A stretch of DNA of 64,000 nt from positions 15,443,816-15,507,815 of the forward strand of contig CM020619.1 of assembly GCA_009829735.1 (NCBI GenBank). The letters run 5' to 3'. Each line of letters starts with the position of its first letter. The first letter of the stretch is position 1. Origin of the DNA: Pyropia yezoensis (lineage: Eukaryota > Rhodophyta > Bangiophyceae > Bangiales > Bangiaceae). The notes beneath the pieces were generated by a model that was given only the letters and a program-made list of their open reading frames with translations, ran no database searches and was not told the DNA's origin. Positions 18,301-29,074 of the stretch are shown here, piece after piece. A program made the translations under genes and the position numbers.

Positions 18301-20799
18301 GCCCGACGGGCGCAGCAACCAGAGTGTGTCAACGTGAAAGGCGGGAGCGACTCCAGCAGGTTTCGCCCAGTCTCGACGTGTCGCGATCTCCATTGCCTCA
18401 CATCTCAGTCGGTCACCCCGTCCAGCACGTATCTGCCTCCACCCCGTCCTCCCGCGCCCGGCTCTTTCACGACTCGTCCCGGCAGCTGCTGCCGACACAT
18501 GGCAACACGTGAGCATGCCACTTAATAGCTTGTTGCAGTGCCCTTCGCGGACAGTGAGCTGGCGGTGTCGGTGCTTCGCGGATCGTGTCAGGCCCATCGT
18601 GGCACTCTCCACGTGGTTGCCGATCACGGGTGAGTTTGCTGTCGGTGGCCAAACGCCGACAGTCGGGCGCTGCACCTTTGCATCCGTTGGTAGGGCGTCC
18701 GCGATTAGCTGCCTTTGCCTGGAGGGACACCCATACGAGCGCGATAGCCGAGCGAGTGCTTTCACACCTGGACGCCCATCGGTATATGAGTGGGGAGCGC
18801 ACGCCTGGTAAGGTGCCCGTCTGAGTCAGACAAGCAGCTGGCCTAGTGTCTCCCTCCCCCCGCCCGACTCCTGACGGCCCCCCGACGCTCATCACACCCC
18901 TGTCACGGCTTACCAGCCAAACACGTCATCCAGAGACCGCGGCCATGGCGATGGTAACAGCCTGCGCCCGTATTTCTGTGCGCGATTGAGTCTCGATGCT
19001 CTGGTGGTACGCACCGCTGGAGCTTTCCGTGCGCTGTACAGCACCTGATGGTAACTATTTGGTACACCTTTAGGGAAGGGGAGGTGCATGAGGTAGATGT
19101 GGACGTTCTGGCCACGGTGTGACGAGGGGTCTCTGGAAAGCGGTTTGCGTGGCAATGAAGAGCTCGAGTGGCTCATTGTAGCTCACTCATACCAGGCTCT
19201 GACGCGCCTTTCATGCCTTTCCACGGTCTACCTCTCTGTTGATGACTGCCCCCTATGGCGTGCTGCACATCAGGGGTTCCACATGCTTCATTGGGGGATG
19301 GACACAAGGCCACCAGTGGATCAGCGGCAAGCCGGCCGATACCCGCAGACCATCACCGGAATTCGCACTGCGCCCTCCGACCACGACGCTCAGACGGCGA
19401 CGGGCCAGCCCTACCCGGCAGAACCTACTTGACATCACCATGACAAGATGGCCTTTCTGGTATCACCATCCACGCTCTTGAAGTGGAGGCCTCGAGTCCA
19501 GCCAGGGCATCCCAGCCGCTACACGATGACTACGCAGCAGCATCCGCGTGGCACCAATCGGTTGGTCGTGCCAGGCCTGCGGTGGTGATGAGCTTCAGCC
19601 CCACCCACACCTTCACACGGCATCTACTTTACGCGTAAGGACTCCCCACCGAAGAGACCCGGCTGGCCCACATGATTGCGGCCGCGCGGGCAGAGTCGGG
19701 GTTGCATGCCTGTGCGCAGCCCGTCGTGAAGTGCGGCGGCAAGCTTGCGACCCCGATGGCCCTCAACCGCAGCGATGGCTAACCCCTGCACCCGGTCAAC
19801 TGAGAGCGGTGTGAGTCCATGGTCCCCACTAGTGTGGAAGAGGCTGTTGCAGCGCTGCCTGGTGCCCCCATTGCACGCAGAGACAAGGTAAGTGCGCTTC
19901 CATTCCAGCACATGCTATCACTGCCGCGTCAACTGTGCCTGTCTTGTGTGCTTTACGTGCTCGCTGCGCATGTTCCCTATGCTCCTATGCCGCCACCGCT
20001 ACCTGCACATCAAGGCGGACACGTGGGGAGGCACGTGGATGGTGATAGGGCTGCTCTGTGCACACTTAATTAGGTTACTTACTGCGCGTTCCTCCGTGGC
20101 ACTCCGCGGATTGCCTACTTTTACGACTGTGTGCGCCCCTTTACTCAAGACTTGAAGTCGATGACACACGCAGGCCCAGGTACGACACCGCCTCACACTT
20201 GCCAACGCGCACCCGCGCGCCACGTGACCCCGCGCGGCTGCAGCCATTCGTGGGGCGACCTCATGCAGCCGCCACCACTGGTTACGTCACTTGGCATCTC
20301 TCCGCAAGTACGTGGCGCGCCGAGGGCAGTGGCAGACGAGTCGGCGTACGTGTCCTCTCGAGTGGCACGCCATGGCAGTCCCACCGCGGTGCTCTATGCA
20401 GCAGCCCAGCCACCACGCAACGTTGGCAAGTCGGCAGGCACTTTCGTTTGCGACGCCTGCAACGATCCAGACTGCAGCGAGTGCGTGATGGGCGCAAGCA
20501 GCTGATTCACGACGCTCGTTGCGGGCCCTTCGCGTTTTCAGCCGGGCTCTTGAGTATGATCGATGCCAACGACGTCGGTCTCGCTGCCTGCCCGCCCTCT
20601 TCACGCGCTTTCAATGCCCTCCTTGCGCTCGACTGTTGTCGTCGACCACTCTGTACCCGGCAACCCCACCTGGCCCACCCCATGGATACGGAAGAGGGCC
20701 CCATCCTGTCGTCACAGCAGGCGGACTCAGGGGGTGGCACCAGCGGGGAGGCCGTAGCTAAAAGGCAAGGCGGGCAACGGACTCCTGACCAAGAGGCGC
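18301..20799. other. hAT interior upstream of the transposase, no gene assigned
   Basis: The composition is less extreme than the preceding block. Several short open frames occur on both strands but none has recognisable motifs or a convincing length. The last part is presumably transposase promoter and 5' leader; small upstream exons cannot be excluded. Confidence 0.45.
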
Positions 20800-23268
20800 A
20801 TGGGGGAGACCGAGAGTGCGAGTGGCGCGCCCACGGAGGAGGTGGACACCATCCTGTCATTGTGCGGGCCTGTCGCAACTGCGCCCGAGACCGTTGAGCA
20901 TAAGAAGGTTCAACACGTACTTCTGGACAAGACCGCAATGCCATGGAAGGCAAAGTCGGCTGCTTGGGGCTTCCTCAAGCTGTACCAGGCGGATACCAGC
21001 CAACGGGGAAGCGGCAAAGAGAAGGACGTGGTGGCTTTGTGCCTTTTGTGCCTCCGACTTGGCAAGAAGGACACGAAGCTGATGTTGTCAGGTGGCAACG
21101 TGTCCAACGCTATCGAGCACCTCCGCCAGCTGGGGAGCCGAGACATGCCGACCATGACGCAGTTGGTGCACAGCAGAGCAGCTCTGTACGTGTCCAAGAA
21201 TGTGACGGGTGGTTCGTCGTCTGCGCGGGGGCTGGTGGAGGCCCCGTCTATCAACCGCTTTTTGACGCCCAAGACAGACCGCCGGTCGCACAACGTCGGT
21301 TTTGTGCTCATGCAGGTGATGACGTTCTCGCCGCACAGCTTTGCTTCTCACAGGCACGTGCGGGGCTTCTTTAACGACCTGGCCTCCTACACTCCCCCGG
21401 CTCCCAAAACGGTCGTGCATCACCTTGCCGAGCTGTATGACTGCCTGCTTAGCGAGGTACGCAACCGTTTGTCGCGTGTCAAGAAGCTGTTTGGAGGGCT
21501 GCCATTTGCTCATGTCGTCACGGACCTGTGGACAGTGGAGCACACGAATACGTCCTTTGGCTCGGTGGTGGTACGCTTTGTGGACCCTGAGGACATCAAG
21601 ATGGAGGTGGTGCGTCTGGGCGTTTCCCTCTTTGTGGGACTTCGTGACAACGCCACCATCAAGGCGTGGCTGCTTGGGCGTCTGGCCTACTTTGGGTTGG
21701 CCGAGACAGACATCTGCTCAACCACGACGGACTCCGGAGCCAACGTGCGGAAGGCGATGCGGCAGCTGGCCGCTCCCTGGCTTCCCTGCTTTTCTCACTC
21801 GCTCCACAACGCCGTCAAGTACGCTGTGGGGGGGCCATCTGAGGCGCGTCCTCTGCGCGGCGTGCAGCAAGCTAGCACAGCCGGCGGGATGCAGCAGCAG
21901 CGCAGCCAGAACCCGGGGGCCAGGACCCTGCTGGCGAAGCTTCGAAAGCTGTTTGGTCATTTCAACCACTCAGAGGTCAGCGTCGCCATCTACAAGGACC
22001 TCGTGGTACCCCATGCAGGCAAGTGCAGGACTCTGGTAACAGACGTTCCCACGCGGTGGAGTTCTACATACAACGCAATGGCGCGACAGTACACCTGCTT
22101 ATTCCGTCTGATGGCGTTCTTCTCGTGTCGTGACGTAGGTGCCTGTGTCCGCAGGCGACGGCTGTCCATGGATGAGTGGGACCGCATGCGACAAGTAATG
22201 GGCATACTGCGTTGCTGTTATGAGGTAACCACGAGGACCGAGAGCGCCACTCTTCCCGTCTCTTCCTTGCTCTCCCTACTGGCGTCTCTCCGGCGAGCGG
22301 TGAGTTCGGACCAAATTTTGGTACCTTGCCTCCCCGGCCAGTTATTGGCTGCGGGGGAATGTGCCATGAAGCAGTACATTGAAGACCATCCTTCCGATGC
22401 AGTGCTGGTCGTGGACAACAACTTGTACCCAGCCGAATATCTTCATGTGGGCAACCATCCCGTCGTGGATTCCCTGTGTCAAGACGCTTCCACCGCGGTG
22501 CAGGTTCTGCGGGAGCAGTTGGAACTCCGGTTTTTTAACAAGAGCGATGAAAGCCGCAACGTGTTGAGGAGCAACCCTGTCCTCGCGTCGAGTGTGCTGT
22601 CGCCCGGCGGACCGCGGTTGCTGCAGAGCACAGCGCGTCTCTTGGGCGAGACCGACCCTTTGCCTCACGCCTTGGAGCTGGTGAAGAACGTCTGCGACAA
22701 GTATTCTAACCTCTCACCGACCGCCCCCCACGTACCTGCCGCTCCCGGGCGAGCTGCAGCTACTGCTGAGAAAGCATGGAAGCGGGCGAGAAGCTGTTTG
22801 GTAGATTCGAGCGACGAGGAGGGGTCGTATGGTGGGAGTGCAGCGCAAGGGTCGCCCTCAAGGTCGGAGCTCGCCAAGGCGCAACTGGAGTCAGTCCTGC
22901 ATCTGCCGGACTTCCTGAAGAAGGGGGACGCGTTAGAGTTTTGGATGCGGAGTAAGCACAAGTTTCCGGACCTGGCTGTGGTCGCGTGCTCCCTCCTTGG
23001 CGCTGTTGGTTCCTCGGCGGCGGCGGAGAGGGACTTCTCACTGGCGGGGAACGTCATGAGTAAGAACCGGTCGACGCTGCTGCCGCAGCACCTGGAGATG
23101 CACTCTCTTATCAGGGAGAACGTGGACCTTTTGCCCAAAATGCTCAAAGACGTTCCAGTCTTGAGCGCCGAGCAGGCGGCCAAGTTGCGGAAGATGACAC
23201 CTCTGGGTGGCTGTCCGCAAGTCAATGGGGACGGGGACAACTTGTCGTCGGACGAGGATGGGGGGTAG
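20800..23268 (+). CDS. hAT-family transposase (822 aa)
   Basis: It cuts and pastes the flanking hAT element using an RNase H-fold DDE active site. The N-terminus has a short Cys-containing BED-like region (CLLCLR .. EHLRQLG, about 88-110) for DNA binding. The catalytic core includes VVTDLWT (Asp near 241) and TTTDSGANV (Asp near 310). The C-terminal hAT dimerisation region lies at about 705-770, with SSAAAERDFSLAGNVMSKNR. A Ser/Asp/Glu tail closes the protein. ATG 20800 is the first in a long open frame. A broken relative lies at 44856-47525. Length and motifs fit an active enzyme. Confidence 0.93.
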   Translation: MGETESASGAPTEEVDTILSLCGPVATAPETVEHKKVQHVLLDKTAMPWKAKSAAWGFLKLYQADTSQRGSGKEKDVVALCLLCLRLGKKDTKLMLSGGNVSNAIEHLRQLGSRDMPTMTQLVHSRAALYVSKNVTGGSSSARGLVEAPSINRFLTPKTDRRSHNVGFVLMQVMTFSPHSFASHRHVRGFFNDLASYTPPAPKTVVHHLAELYDCLLSEVRNRLSRVKKLFGGLPFAHVVTDLWTVEHTNTSFGSVVVRFVDPEDIKMEVVRLGVSLFVGLRDNATIKAWLLGRLAYFGLAETDICSTTTDSGANVRKAMRQLAAPWLPCFSHSLHNAVKYAVGGPSEARPLRGVQQASTAGGMQQQRSQNPGARTLLAKLRKLFGHFNHSEVSVAIYKDLVVPHAGKCRTLVTDVPTRWSSTYNAMARQYTCLFRLMAFFSCRDVGACVRRRRLSMDEWDRMRQVMGILRCCYEVTTRTESATLPVSSLLSLLASLRRAVSSDQILVPCLPGQLLAAGECAMKQYIEDHPSDAVLVVDNNLYPAEYLHVGNHPVVDSLCQDASTAVQVLREQLELRFFNKSDESRNVLRSNPVLASSVLSPGGPRLLQSTARLLGETDPLPHALELVKNVCDKYSNLSPTAPHVPAAPGRAAATAEKAWKRARSCLVDSSDEEGSYGGSAAQGSPSRSELAKAQLESVLHLPDFLKKGDALEFWMRSKHKFPDLAVVACSLLGAVGSSAAAERDFSLAGNVMSKNRSTLLPQHLEMHSLIRENVDLLPKMLKDVPVLSAEQAAKLRKMTPLGGCPQVNGDGDNLSSDEDGG

Positions 23269-23324
23269 CACGTTACGTGTTTGATGTTGATGTCGACGTT
23301 GAAGGAGGCGTAAGTGAAGTGATC

Positions 23325-23515
23325 TACGCTAAAAAGTACGCTTGCGTCCAGCGTTTCGCTTTTACGCTCGACTCGTTCAATAAATAAAAAAATAATCTGA
23401 AATGTACGCTCGATGACTCGTCCTGAAAAAGTACGCTTGGGTCCCGGCTCGGACTGGCATGTACGCGGTCGCTTGTTGATTTGATCACCAATCCGACCTA
23501 CGCTTGCTGAAATTA
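23325..23515. repeat. Right subterminal TACGCTTG/TACGCTCG motif cluster
   Basis: About five TACGCT(T/C)G motifs occur in 190 bp (for example near 23337, 23364, 23404, 23432 and 23500). They mirror the left cluster. Confidence 0.72.
23379..23384 (+). terminator. AATAAA polyadenylation signal for the transposase
   Basis: AATAAA lies about 110 bp past the transposase stop, followed by an A-rich stretch. Confidence 0.6.
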
Positions 23516-23519
23516 TGGT

Positions 23520-23535
23520 CGCTTGACAACCCCTG
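23520..23535 (-). repeat. hAT right terminal inverted repeat
   Basis: CGCTTGACAACCCCTG is the exact complement of the left end. Confidence 0.95.
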
Positions 23536-23543
23536 GTCAATAT
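23536..23543. repeat. Target-site duplication GTCAATAT, right copy
   Basis: It is an exact copy of 15361-15368. Confidence 0.96.
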
Positions 23544-24227
23544 GTACAAACCAGCAGAATTCTTGCCCAAACGCGCGAGAAAATCCGTTGTCCCCGCAAG
23601 AGAGTACGAGTCTCCGACGGCTTGTCACGCAATGAGATACTTAGAGGTCCTTGCACATAACGACTATGTACCGCCGTGGACGTCACACAAATTCCCAGAC
23701 AACAGATTTAACTGAGAAGGTGCCATTCGTCGTTGGACGAGTTAGGGAATGATTGGCACAGTTCGGCTGCTTCCTGAGACTCTCTCGGCTTTTTTGAGTC
23801 TCGAGAAAACAGTTTGCTGGAGGAACCCGACCCATATGGCCACCTTGTGCTTCACACTGTGATTTCTCCACGAAGAACAACCATGCCGACGCGCCGCCTC
23901 GAGGGCAAAAAGACGCCCCCATGTCCTAAGCACCCACCATCCACTGGTCTCTTCGCACAGCTCCCCCCCTTTCCCACCGCACTCCACCCATCTCCCGAAC
24001 TAACGACCCGCCCCTAAGAGTGGCACACAGAGTGCACAGAGACCATCATCGCCACGCGGCACACTCCGTTCCCTTTCATCTCAGCGATGCGCGCTCGAGG
24101 AGACGCAAGAATGAACATCACGCAACAGACCACGAGCAAGCACCTGTTTCCAGGACCGCCCCGAATCAGGTTTACGTCTGGCATGGGCACGACTCTCTGT
24201 TCCTCGGTTTATAAACGCTGTGGATAC
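23544..24227. other. Spacer without recognisable genes
   Basis: No open frame has recognisable motifs. Moderate G+C. It separates the intact hAT element from the second hAT-type end at 24228. Confidence 0.5.
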
Positions 24228-24450
24228 CAGAAGTTGTCAAGCGCACCTCTGTTGGACAAGCGTACGAGAAACAAGTTAATCTAAACATTGGCGAATGCGT
24301 ACCAGCGTGTCGTCGACTGCGAGCAAGCGACCTTCTTAAACTCGTTTGAATGAGCATACTTTCCTCACGTATTTTTACTTCATGATATCTGGCAAGTGTA
24401 CTGTCAAAAATGCAGCAAGTAGCGTACCGCGAGCGTACTTTCTGGCACAA
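24228..24450 (+). mobile_element. Orphan end of a related hAT element
   Basis: CAGAAGTTGTCAAGCG differs from the intact hAT end (CAGGGGTTGTCAAGCG) at two positions. It is followed by CAAGCGTAC, AGCGTACCGC and GAGCGTACTT motifs like the subterminal repeats of the intact copy. I found no matching right end; the other side has probably been lost or diverged. Confidence 0.6.
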
Positions 24451-24545
24451 TGGTCAGCACGAAGTCTCGCAAAGACTTCTTCAGTACTGTGAGTTCCCTC
24501 CGGTGGTCTCGGTGCGCGACCATGGAAGCTGCCGCCGCCCCACGC

Positions 24546-25253
24546 TCAGCACGGCGGCCGCAGTTTCCGCTTCAAAATGTCCTCGCGCCGATTCCGCAGC
24601 GCGTTGTACAGCACTCTCTCGTTTGCCAGCCTGTCCAGATCGAACGGCGCGCGAAGGTCGGGGTCCTTCAGCTCGAGACTCTTTTTCACGGTCGTCAGAT
24701 ACGGCGCCACCAGCTTGTTCAGCTGCCCAACCGGCTCCTCCGCGATATCCACGGTCTCTTCGTATTGCAGCACAATCTTCCGGTCCTGCTTCTCTACGAG
24801 CTCCCCGCGGCACAAAGAACTCTTCCCGTCGTGGTAGGTGAGCGGCGAGCACGGCGGCACGCGCGTCATGAACGACTCTTACGATGCGCTCCAAAGAATA
24901 CCGTAGTGCTGCAAGACCCGCGCGCGACTTCAGAGGAACGCCGACTCCCAGCGCAGTAGTCCGTCGCGGATGGCCGTAACCGCGTAGAATCGGAGGCCGC
25001 GCAGGCAGTCCAGCACTAGCCCCGACGCCTTCAGGTGGTTCAGCACGTGCTTTAGCGCGCGCTCGCCGTCGCAGATCTCCTGCGCGAGCACCGCGCACGA
25101 ACTCACGCTGCAGTTCGAGTTCGACTGCCCCAGCGTCTTCAGGTACGCCACCAGCGCCACCGTCATCGCCGAGCCCCACGTCTTCACCCGCGAATCGTTT
25201 ACATTGTAGTGTGTAGTGTGGGCAAGACTCCCCTTGCGCATCATTTCCCGCAA
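24546..25253 (-). pseudogene. Unrecognised broken gene (two blocks, same frame, two stops)
   Basis: Two minus-strand blocks of 107 codons each (25253-24930 and 24869-24546) share one frame and are separated by 60 bases carrying TGA and TAA. The peptides have ordinary globular composition (TVALVAYLKTLGQSNSN, RALKHVLNHLKASGLVLDCL; ETVDIAEEPVGQLNKLV, RANERVLYNALRNRR-like), unlike the low-complexity shadow frames here. An overlapping 313-codon frame in another phase is Arg/Glu/Gly-rich and less credible. I do not recognise the family. The gene lies between a hAT-type end and retroelement D and may be transposon cargo. Confidence 0.45.
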
Positions 25254-25661
25254 TATCTCTCGCGCCGCCCTCCGCCTCAGTCTCCTCTCTCACACCCCTT
25301 CCCGAATGGTCCACGCGCGGCGCATGACCCAGCAATACGTGCGTGTCCGGTCCCCCAGGCTCCTCCGTCTCCTCTGGCTCCTTCTGCTTCTCCCCGCCCC
25401 CGCTGAAGGCCTCCTTCGACACTTGTTCTCTATCTCTTTATCGACCGCCCATCTCGATCCCTGCGACCCTCGCGTCATGACTGGTCCGCCGCGCATCCTT
25501 CTTTGCGACAAGCAGGTACTCCCTGCGGCCGCACATGCTTCCCGCCACGCGTGGACCGCGCGAGACCGAGGTGGCGGGCGCGGCAGCAAAGACAGCAGAG
25601 ACGCGTTGGCCAACGCTCGCAACGGTGTTGTGAAAGCCGTACGAACGCAGCTCAACGCAGA
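25254..25661. other. No gene recognised between the broken gene and LTR D
   Basis: The Arg/Pro-rich open frames on both strands look like composition shadows. The five bases before the LTR are GCAGA. Confidence 0.45.
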
Positions 25662-26130
25662 TGTGGCAGTATTGACTCCCAGGTAAGGGGCAACACGTCC
25701 CATGCAAGGGGCAGCAGGCCACTAGCCTGACCCGTTCCTCCCCCTGCATTTGGGTCCATATTCCCTAAGTTTGGGATAGTTAGCTTAGTAGTAAATCCAA
25801 CTTGGATTTGAGGGTTTTCTGCATTTATCGTCTTGAATTTTCGTGTGGCCCAGTGGGCAGGTGCTGGGGTGAGAGATTTTAAGTGGCGAGATTCTGAGGG
25901 GACCCTGGGGGGAATAAGGGGAGGGACAGCGGGGCTTGGCCTTGCTTCCCCGTCCCGACCAAGAAACTGTTGGACCACACACCATCTTCTTGTTTGTCAG
26001 TGGGGGGATTGCCCCACAACAGGGATAAAGTGTGTGCGACTTGCACTTCTTCCGGTTCCCCCGACACGGGAGGCAGCCCTTGTGCACCGCCCCAACTTGG
26101 GTGTCGCGTGTGCGAGAGGTTTTTGCCACA
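25662..26130 (+). repeat. Element D 5' LTR (469 bp)
   Basis: It starts TGTGGCAG and ends TTGCCACA, with 7 bp inverted ends. Related copies are at 31068-31536 and 42545-43015. Confidence 0.92.
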
Positions 26131-26132
26131 TT

Positions 26133-26150
26133 TGGTGGAGCAGCAGGGGA
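26133..26150 (+). promoter_or_regulatory. Primer-binding site of element D
   Basis: TGGTGGAGCAGCAGGGGA lies two bases after the LTR. It is identical to the element B site although LTRs and coding regions have diverged. Confidence 0.8.
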
Positions 26151-26249
26151 CAGAGGTAAACTTTACCTCCGGGTGCACCCGGGTGTAGGGGGCCCTCTGT
26201 CTCAGAGGAACGGTGGACTTGGACCGTGTCATACGGATCGTCAGCCAAC

Positions 26250-28196
26250 ATGGCCGGTTCGGACCCCCCGTCGTCCGGGAAGTACACGGGTGACGCACGT
26301 ACTTCAGTGCCTTCGAATACTGGTGAGACACAGGTAGGTGCACCTGGGGTCGCAGAGGGACTAGAGGTCACTCAAGCCAGCAGGACTGGAAGTACGGGCG
26401 GGCATCAGGCCACCCCGACTCAGTCGGGAGTTCACTCGGGTGACACTTCTGATGTGAGTGGGCCGAAGACTGGCCACCGTGTGGTACACTCAACGGGAAC
26501 GTCCCAGGGTGAGAGGATTGTCCCCGCGAGTTCCACTCGGGTTGGAACCAACTTTGGCTCGGAGCCGTCGCAAACTAGGCTTTTGGAGGACGGCGGACCT
26601 CCGTTGGTCGGCGATGGGCTCGCGCCCATGCCCCCTGTTGAGACCCCTGAGGATCGCGGTTACCCCTCAGGTGGACTCCCGGAGGCGGACCGAGACTCAA
26701 CTGGAGTCGTCAATCCACTCCTCGCGGAAACTGTCCGTCGGGAGGCGACCAATGTGTTGCGGCAGACTTTGCCGGACCTGGTGGTCACGATGACGAATAC
26801 TATTCTGAATCAGATTGTGGCGAGTTTGCCAGATGGCCTTAATGTCCAGACAGGATTGGGGCTTTCGAGCCCGCAGTCGCACGCGGAATCCCTCCTCACG
26901 CCTGTCTCGGGTCGCCCCGAACAGGGGGCGACCCCTGTGACTACCAACGAGGCAGCCACACCATTCGCGGTGGGGCGTACGCCCCTCACGGGGGAGTTCC
27001 CCTCGGAAACGCCGGCGGCCACACTAAGCTCGCCGCAGCAGACGACAGGCGCCGCTGGTCAACTCACCCCGTTGCCTCAGCGGCTTTTCCCTCAACGTGA
27101 GGTGCCGCCCAAGATCCAGGTAGCCAACCCGGTCTACCAGAGGATCTTTGACTGTGAGACCTACGCCCTCCACAACAAGTCGGTGGCGTACGGTCCTATT
27201 CCGGCCCGAGCCATGGGCCGTGCCAAGAAGAATGCACTTCACTCTTTTGGGCACAAAGCGGAGTGGGATGGAACCCCCCCCCTCCGTGTCTTTGAGTTTC
27301 TACGTCGTTTCACAAAAGCCTGTGACGACAATGCCATAAGTGAAGGCATGGCTTTCTATATGCTACAGGAGTTTACAAAGGGCGACCTGCGGACAGAACT
27401 TATGTCCGTCATGCCCAGCTCCTCAAGTGGAGGCGCTGGTGAGGTGACGTCCTACTTGGAGCTCGTCAACTGATTTTTGAGAGCCATGGTGGATGAAGCA
27501 GCGTTGGCTTCTCAAGTCGCGGAGCTTACGCAAGCTCACCAGGAAGAGATTGAGGACGAGTTGTCCTTTGCGGAACGGGTACGTCAGCTCAACAATCTTT
27601 GTGGGTTTCGTCATTCACAAGCTGTGGTAAAGAGTCGGTTTGAGGAGGGACTCCATTGGTCAGTCCGTATGGAGACCCGGGAGCATAACATTGCCCGGGC
27701 AACACTAGCCGAGTTGGCTAGGTTCGCCTACCGCAGAGGTGAGGCCTACTGCAAGTTGCGGGAGGAAGAACGCCAGGAGCGTCAGGCCGAGTTGGCCAAG
27801 GAACGCGAGGAGGCGCGCCAGGCCATAGAGCTGCGAGAGGCATGCTAAATCCGCAAGGAGAGGGTAGTAGCTGCCGTGGGAACTTCCCAGGGTACCTCTT
27901 CGGCTTCCCAAGTCGGGAAGACCCCTTCGGGAAATGACAATCGGTGTTGGAACAGCAACTCCGATGGACACTGGGCATATGATTGCCCCAAGTTGAGTGA
28001 ACGCATCCAACAACTTGTTAGAAATGCGAGTAAGAAGTCGGCTACGAACGAAGTACGTTCGCGCCGCGAGGGTGGGCCTCGACCGGTAGTGGCGGTCGCC
28101 ACACCCTCGGCGGAGGGGGCGGACACGTCGTCCTCGGACTCGTCGTTTTCCCCTTCGCCTTCGGATTTCGACGCCAAGTCGGCGAGAAACGAATGA
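26250..28196 (+). pseudogene. Element D gag with two in-frame stops
   Basis: Start ATG 26250 (MAGSDPPSSGKYTGD) corresponds to the gag start of B. The N-terminus is low-complexity; the gag core follows (PLRVFEFLRRFTKAC). TGA at 27471-27473 replaces the Trp of the B motif EAVNWLL (here ELVN-stop), and TAA occurs at 27846-27848. All three blocks keep one frame. The zinc knuckle is damaged: CWNSNSDGHWAYDC lacks the second Cys. The end reads NE-stop as in B and C, but the slippery heptamer is changed to GAGAAAC (28184-28190). Confidence 0.85.
28184..28190 (+). promoter_or_regulatory. Degenerate -1 frameshift heptamer of element D
   Basis: It reads G AGA AAC in the gag frame, followed by GAA TGA. 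It differs by one base from G GGA AAC at the same place in B and C, and pol is again in the -1 frame. Confidence 0.6.
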
Positions 28197-29065
28197 CCAT
28201 TGGAGCTGGCCGTCCTAAGCTCACAACGGCGGCCTGGGCCAAGTGGGTCAAGAGGACGAACCAACTCTGCCGGATACTGCGCCGACCAAAGAAAGTCCGC
28301 CCATCTCGGGTAGGACTCCCCAAGAACGTAAACCCACGTCGGGTCATCGCGGTGCTGACGGGTGAGAACTTCCAGGTGGCTGGACGGATGCAACTAGCCC
28401 CCGGCCGTGCCTGTTGTGCCCGTATCGTACTTGATACCGGGTCAGAAGCCTCCTTGGTACGCAAGTCGCTATTACCAAAGGAGGTGAAGCTCCAACGCTG
28501 GAGGTCTAAGGCTGACCATATGATCGACATCAATGGTGGGGTACTTCCCATCGTTGGTGCCGTAACCCTACCAACTAGGTTGGGGACCCATGAGGTCGAC
28601 GTGACCTATGGAGTAGTTGAGAATATATCGGTACCCCTGCTTCTGGGTACCCCTTATGTTGTTACACAAGTGCCTTTGATTTGTTGCCCTGAGTATTGGG
28701 TCAAGTTGATGAATGGGGAAACCATCCCCATCCTTGGTAAGGAAAAGTCTGTGGCTCCTGTGACAGTCTCACAGTCGAAGCCTGCTTGCTCTGTGAGAGA
28801 AGAGTTTACTGCTACTCTGCGTTTAGCCCGTGAAGTCACGTTGCCCCCCAACTCGGTGGCGCACGTGGATGTTGTAACTGATTATACGGGGAACGGGTTG
28901 GTGCACCCTCACCCCCGCCTTGCTCGCAAGCACCAAGTGCATGTTGCCCTTGGCACGATGGACTCCAAAGCCGGAGTCCCGTGGCGGATCCAGGTGATGA
29001 ACCTGAGCTCTTCGCCGAAGTACTTCAAGTCGGGAGCCAAGTTCGGCTATATCGACCAACATTAG
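28193..29065 (+). pseudogene. Element D protease region
   Basis: It lies in the -1 frame relative to gag. The aspartic protease motif is VLDTGSEASLV (near 28430), with LLLGTPYVV as the second conserved segment. It ends at TAG 29063-29065, after which RT continues in the same frame, so the stop is a lesion within PR-RT. Product of this fragment alone would lack polymerase. Confidence 0.8.
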
Positions 29066-29074
29066 GGACCAGTT

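Larger units (their letters stand above)
15369..23535 (+). mobile_element. Autonomous hAT transposon, 8167 bp, with large upstream cargo
   Basis: Both ends are the 16 bp inverted repeat CAGGGGTTGTCAAGCG, flanked by the 8 bp duplication GTCAATAT. The transposase (20800-23268) occupies the right third and is intact. Subterminal CAAGCGTA motifs cluster at both ends. Between the left end and the transposase are about 5.2 kb of much more G+C-rich DNA, unusually long for a hAT element and possibly captured sequence. Perfect duplications and terminal repeats plus an open transposase point to a fairly recent insertion. Confidence 0.95.

Noticed and set aside
16570..18765. Several 200-440 codon ORFs in both strands of the hAT cargo
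   Set aside because: CGG/GGC repeats remove stop codons in all frames; peptides are Ala/Gly/Pro/Arg runs without motifs, so no gene was called.
24481..25422. 313-codon minus-strand ORF
   Set aside because: Glu/Gly/Arg-rich in a different phase from the better-balanced broken gene at 24546-25253; likely a shadow.
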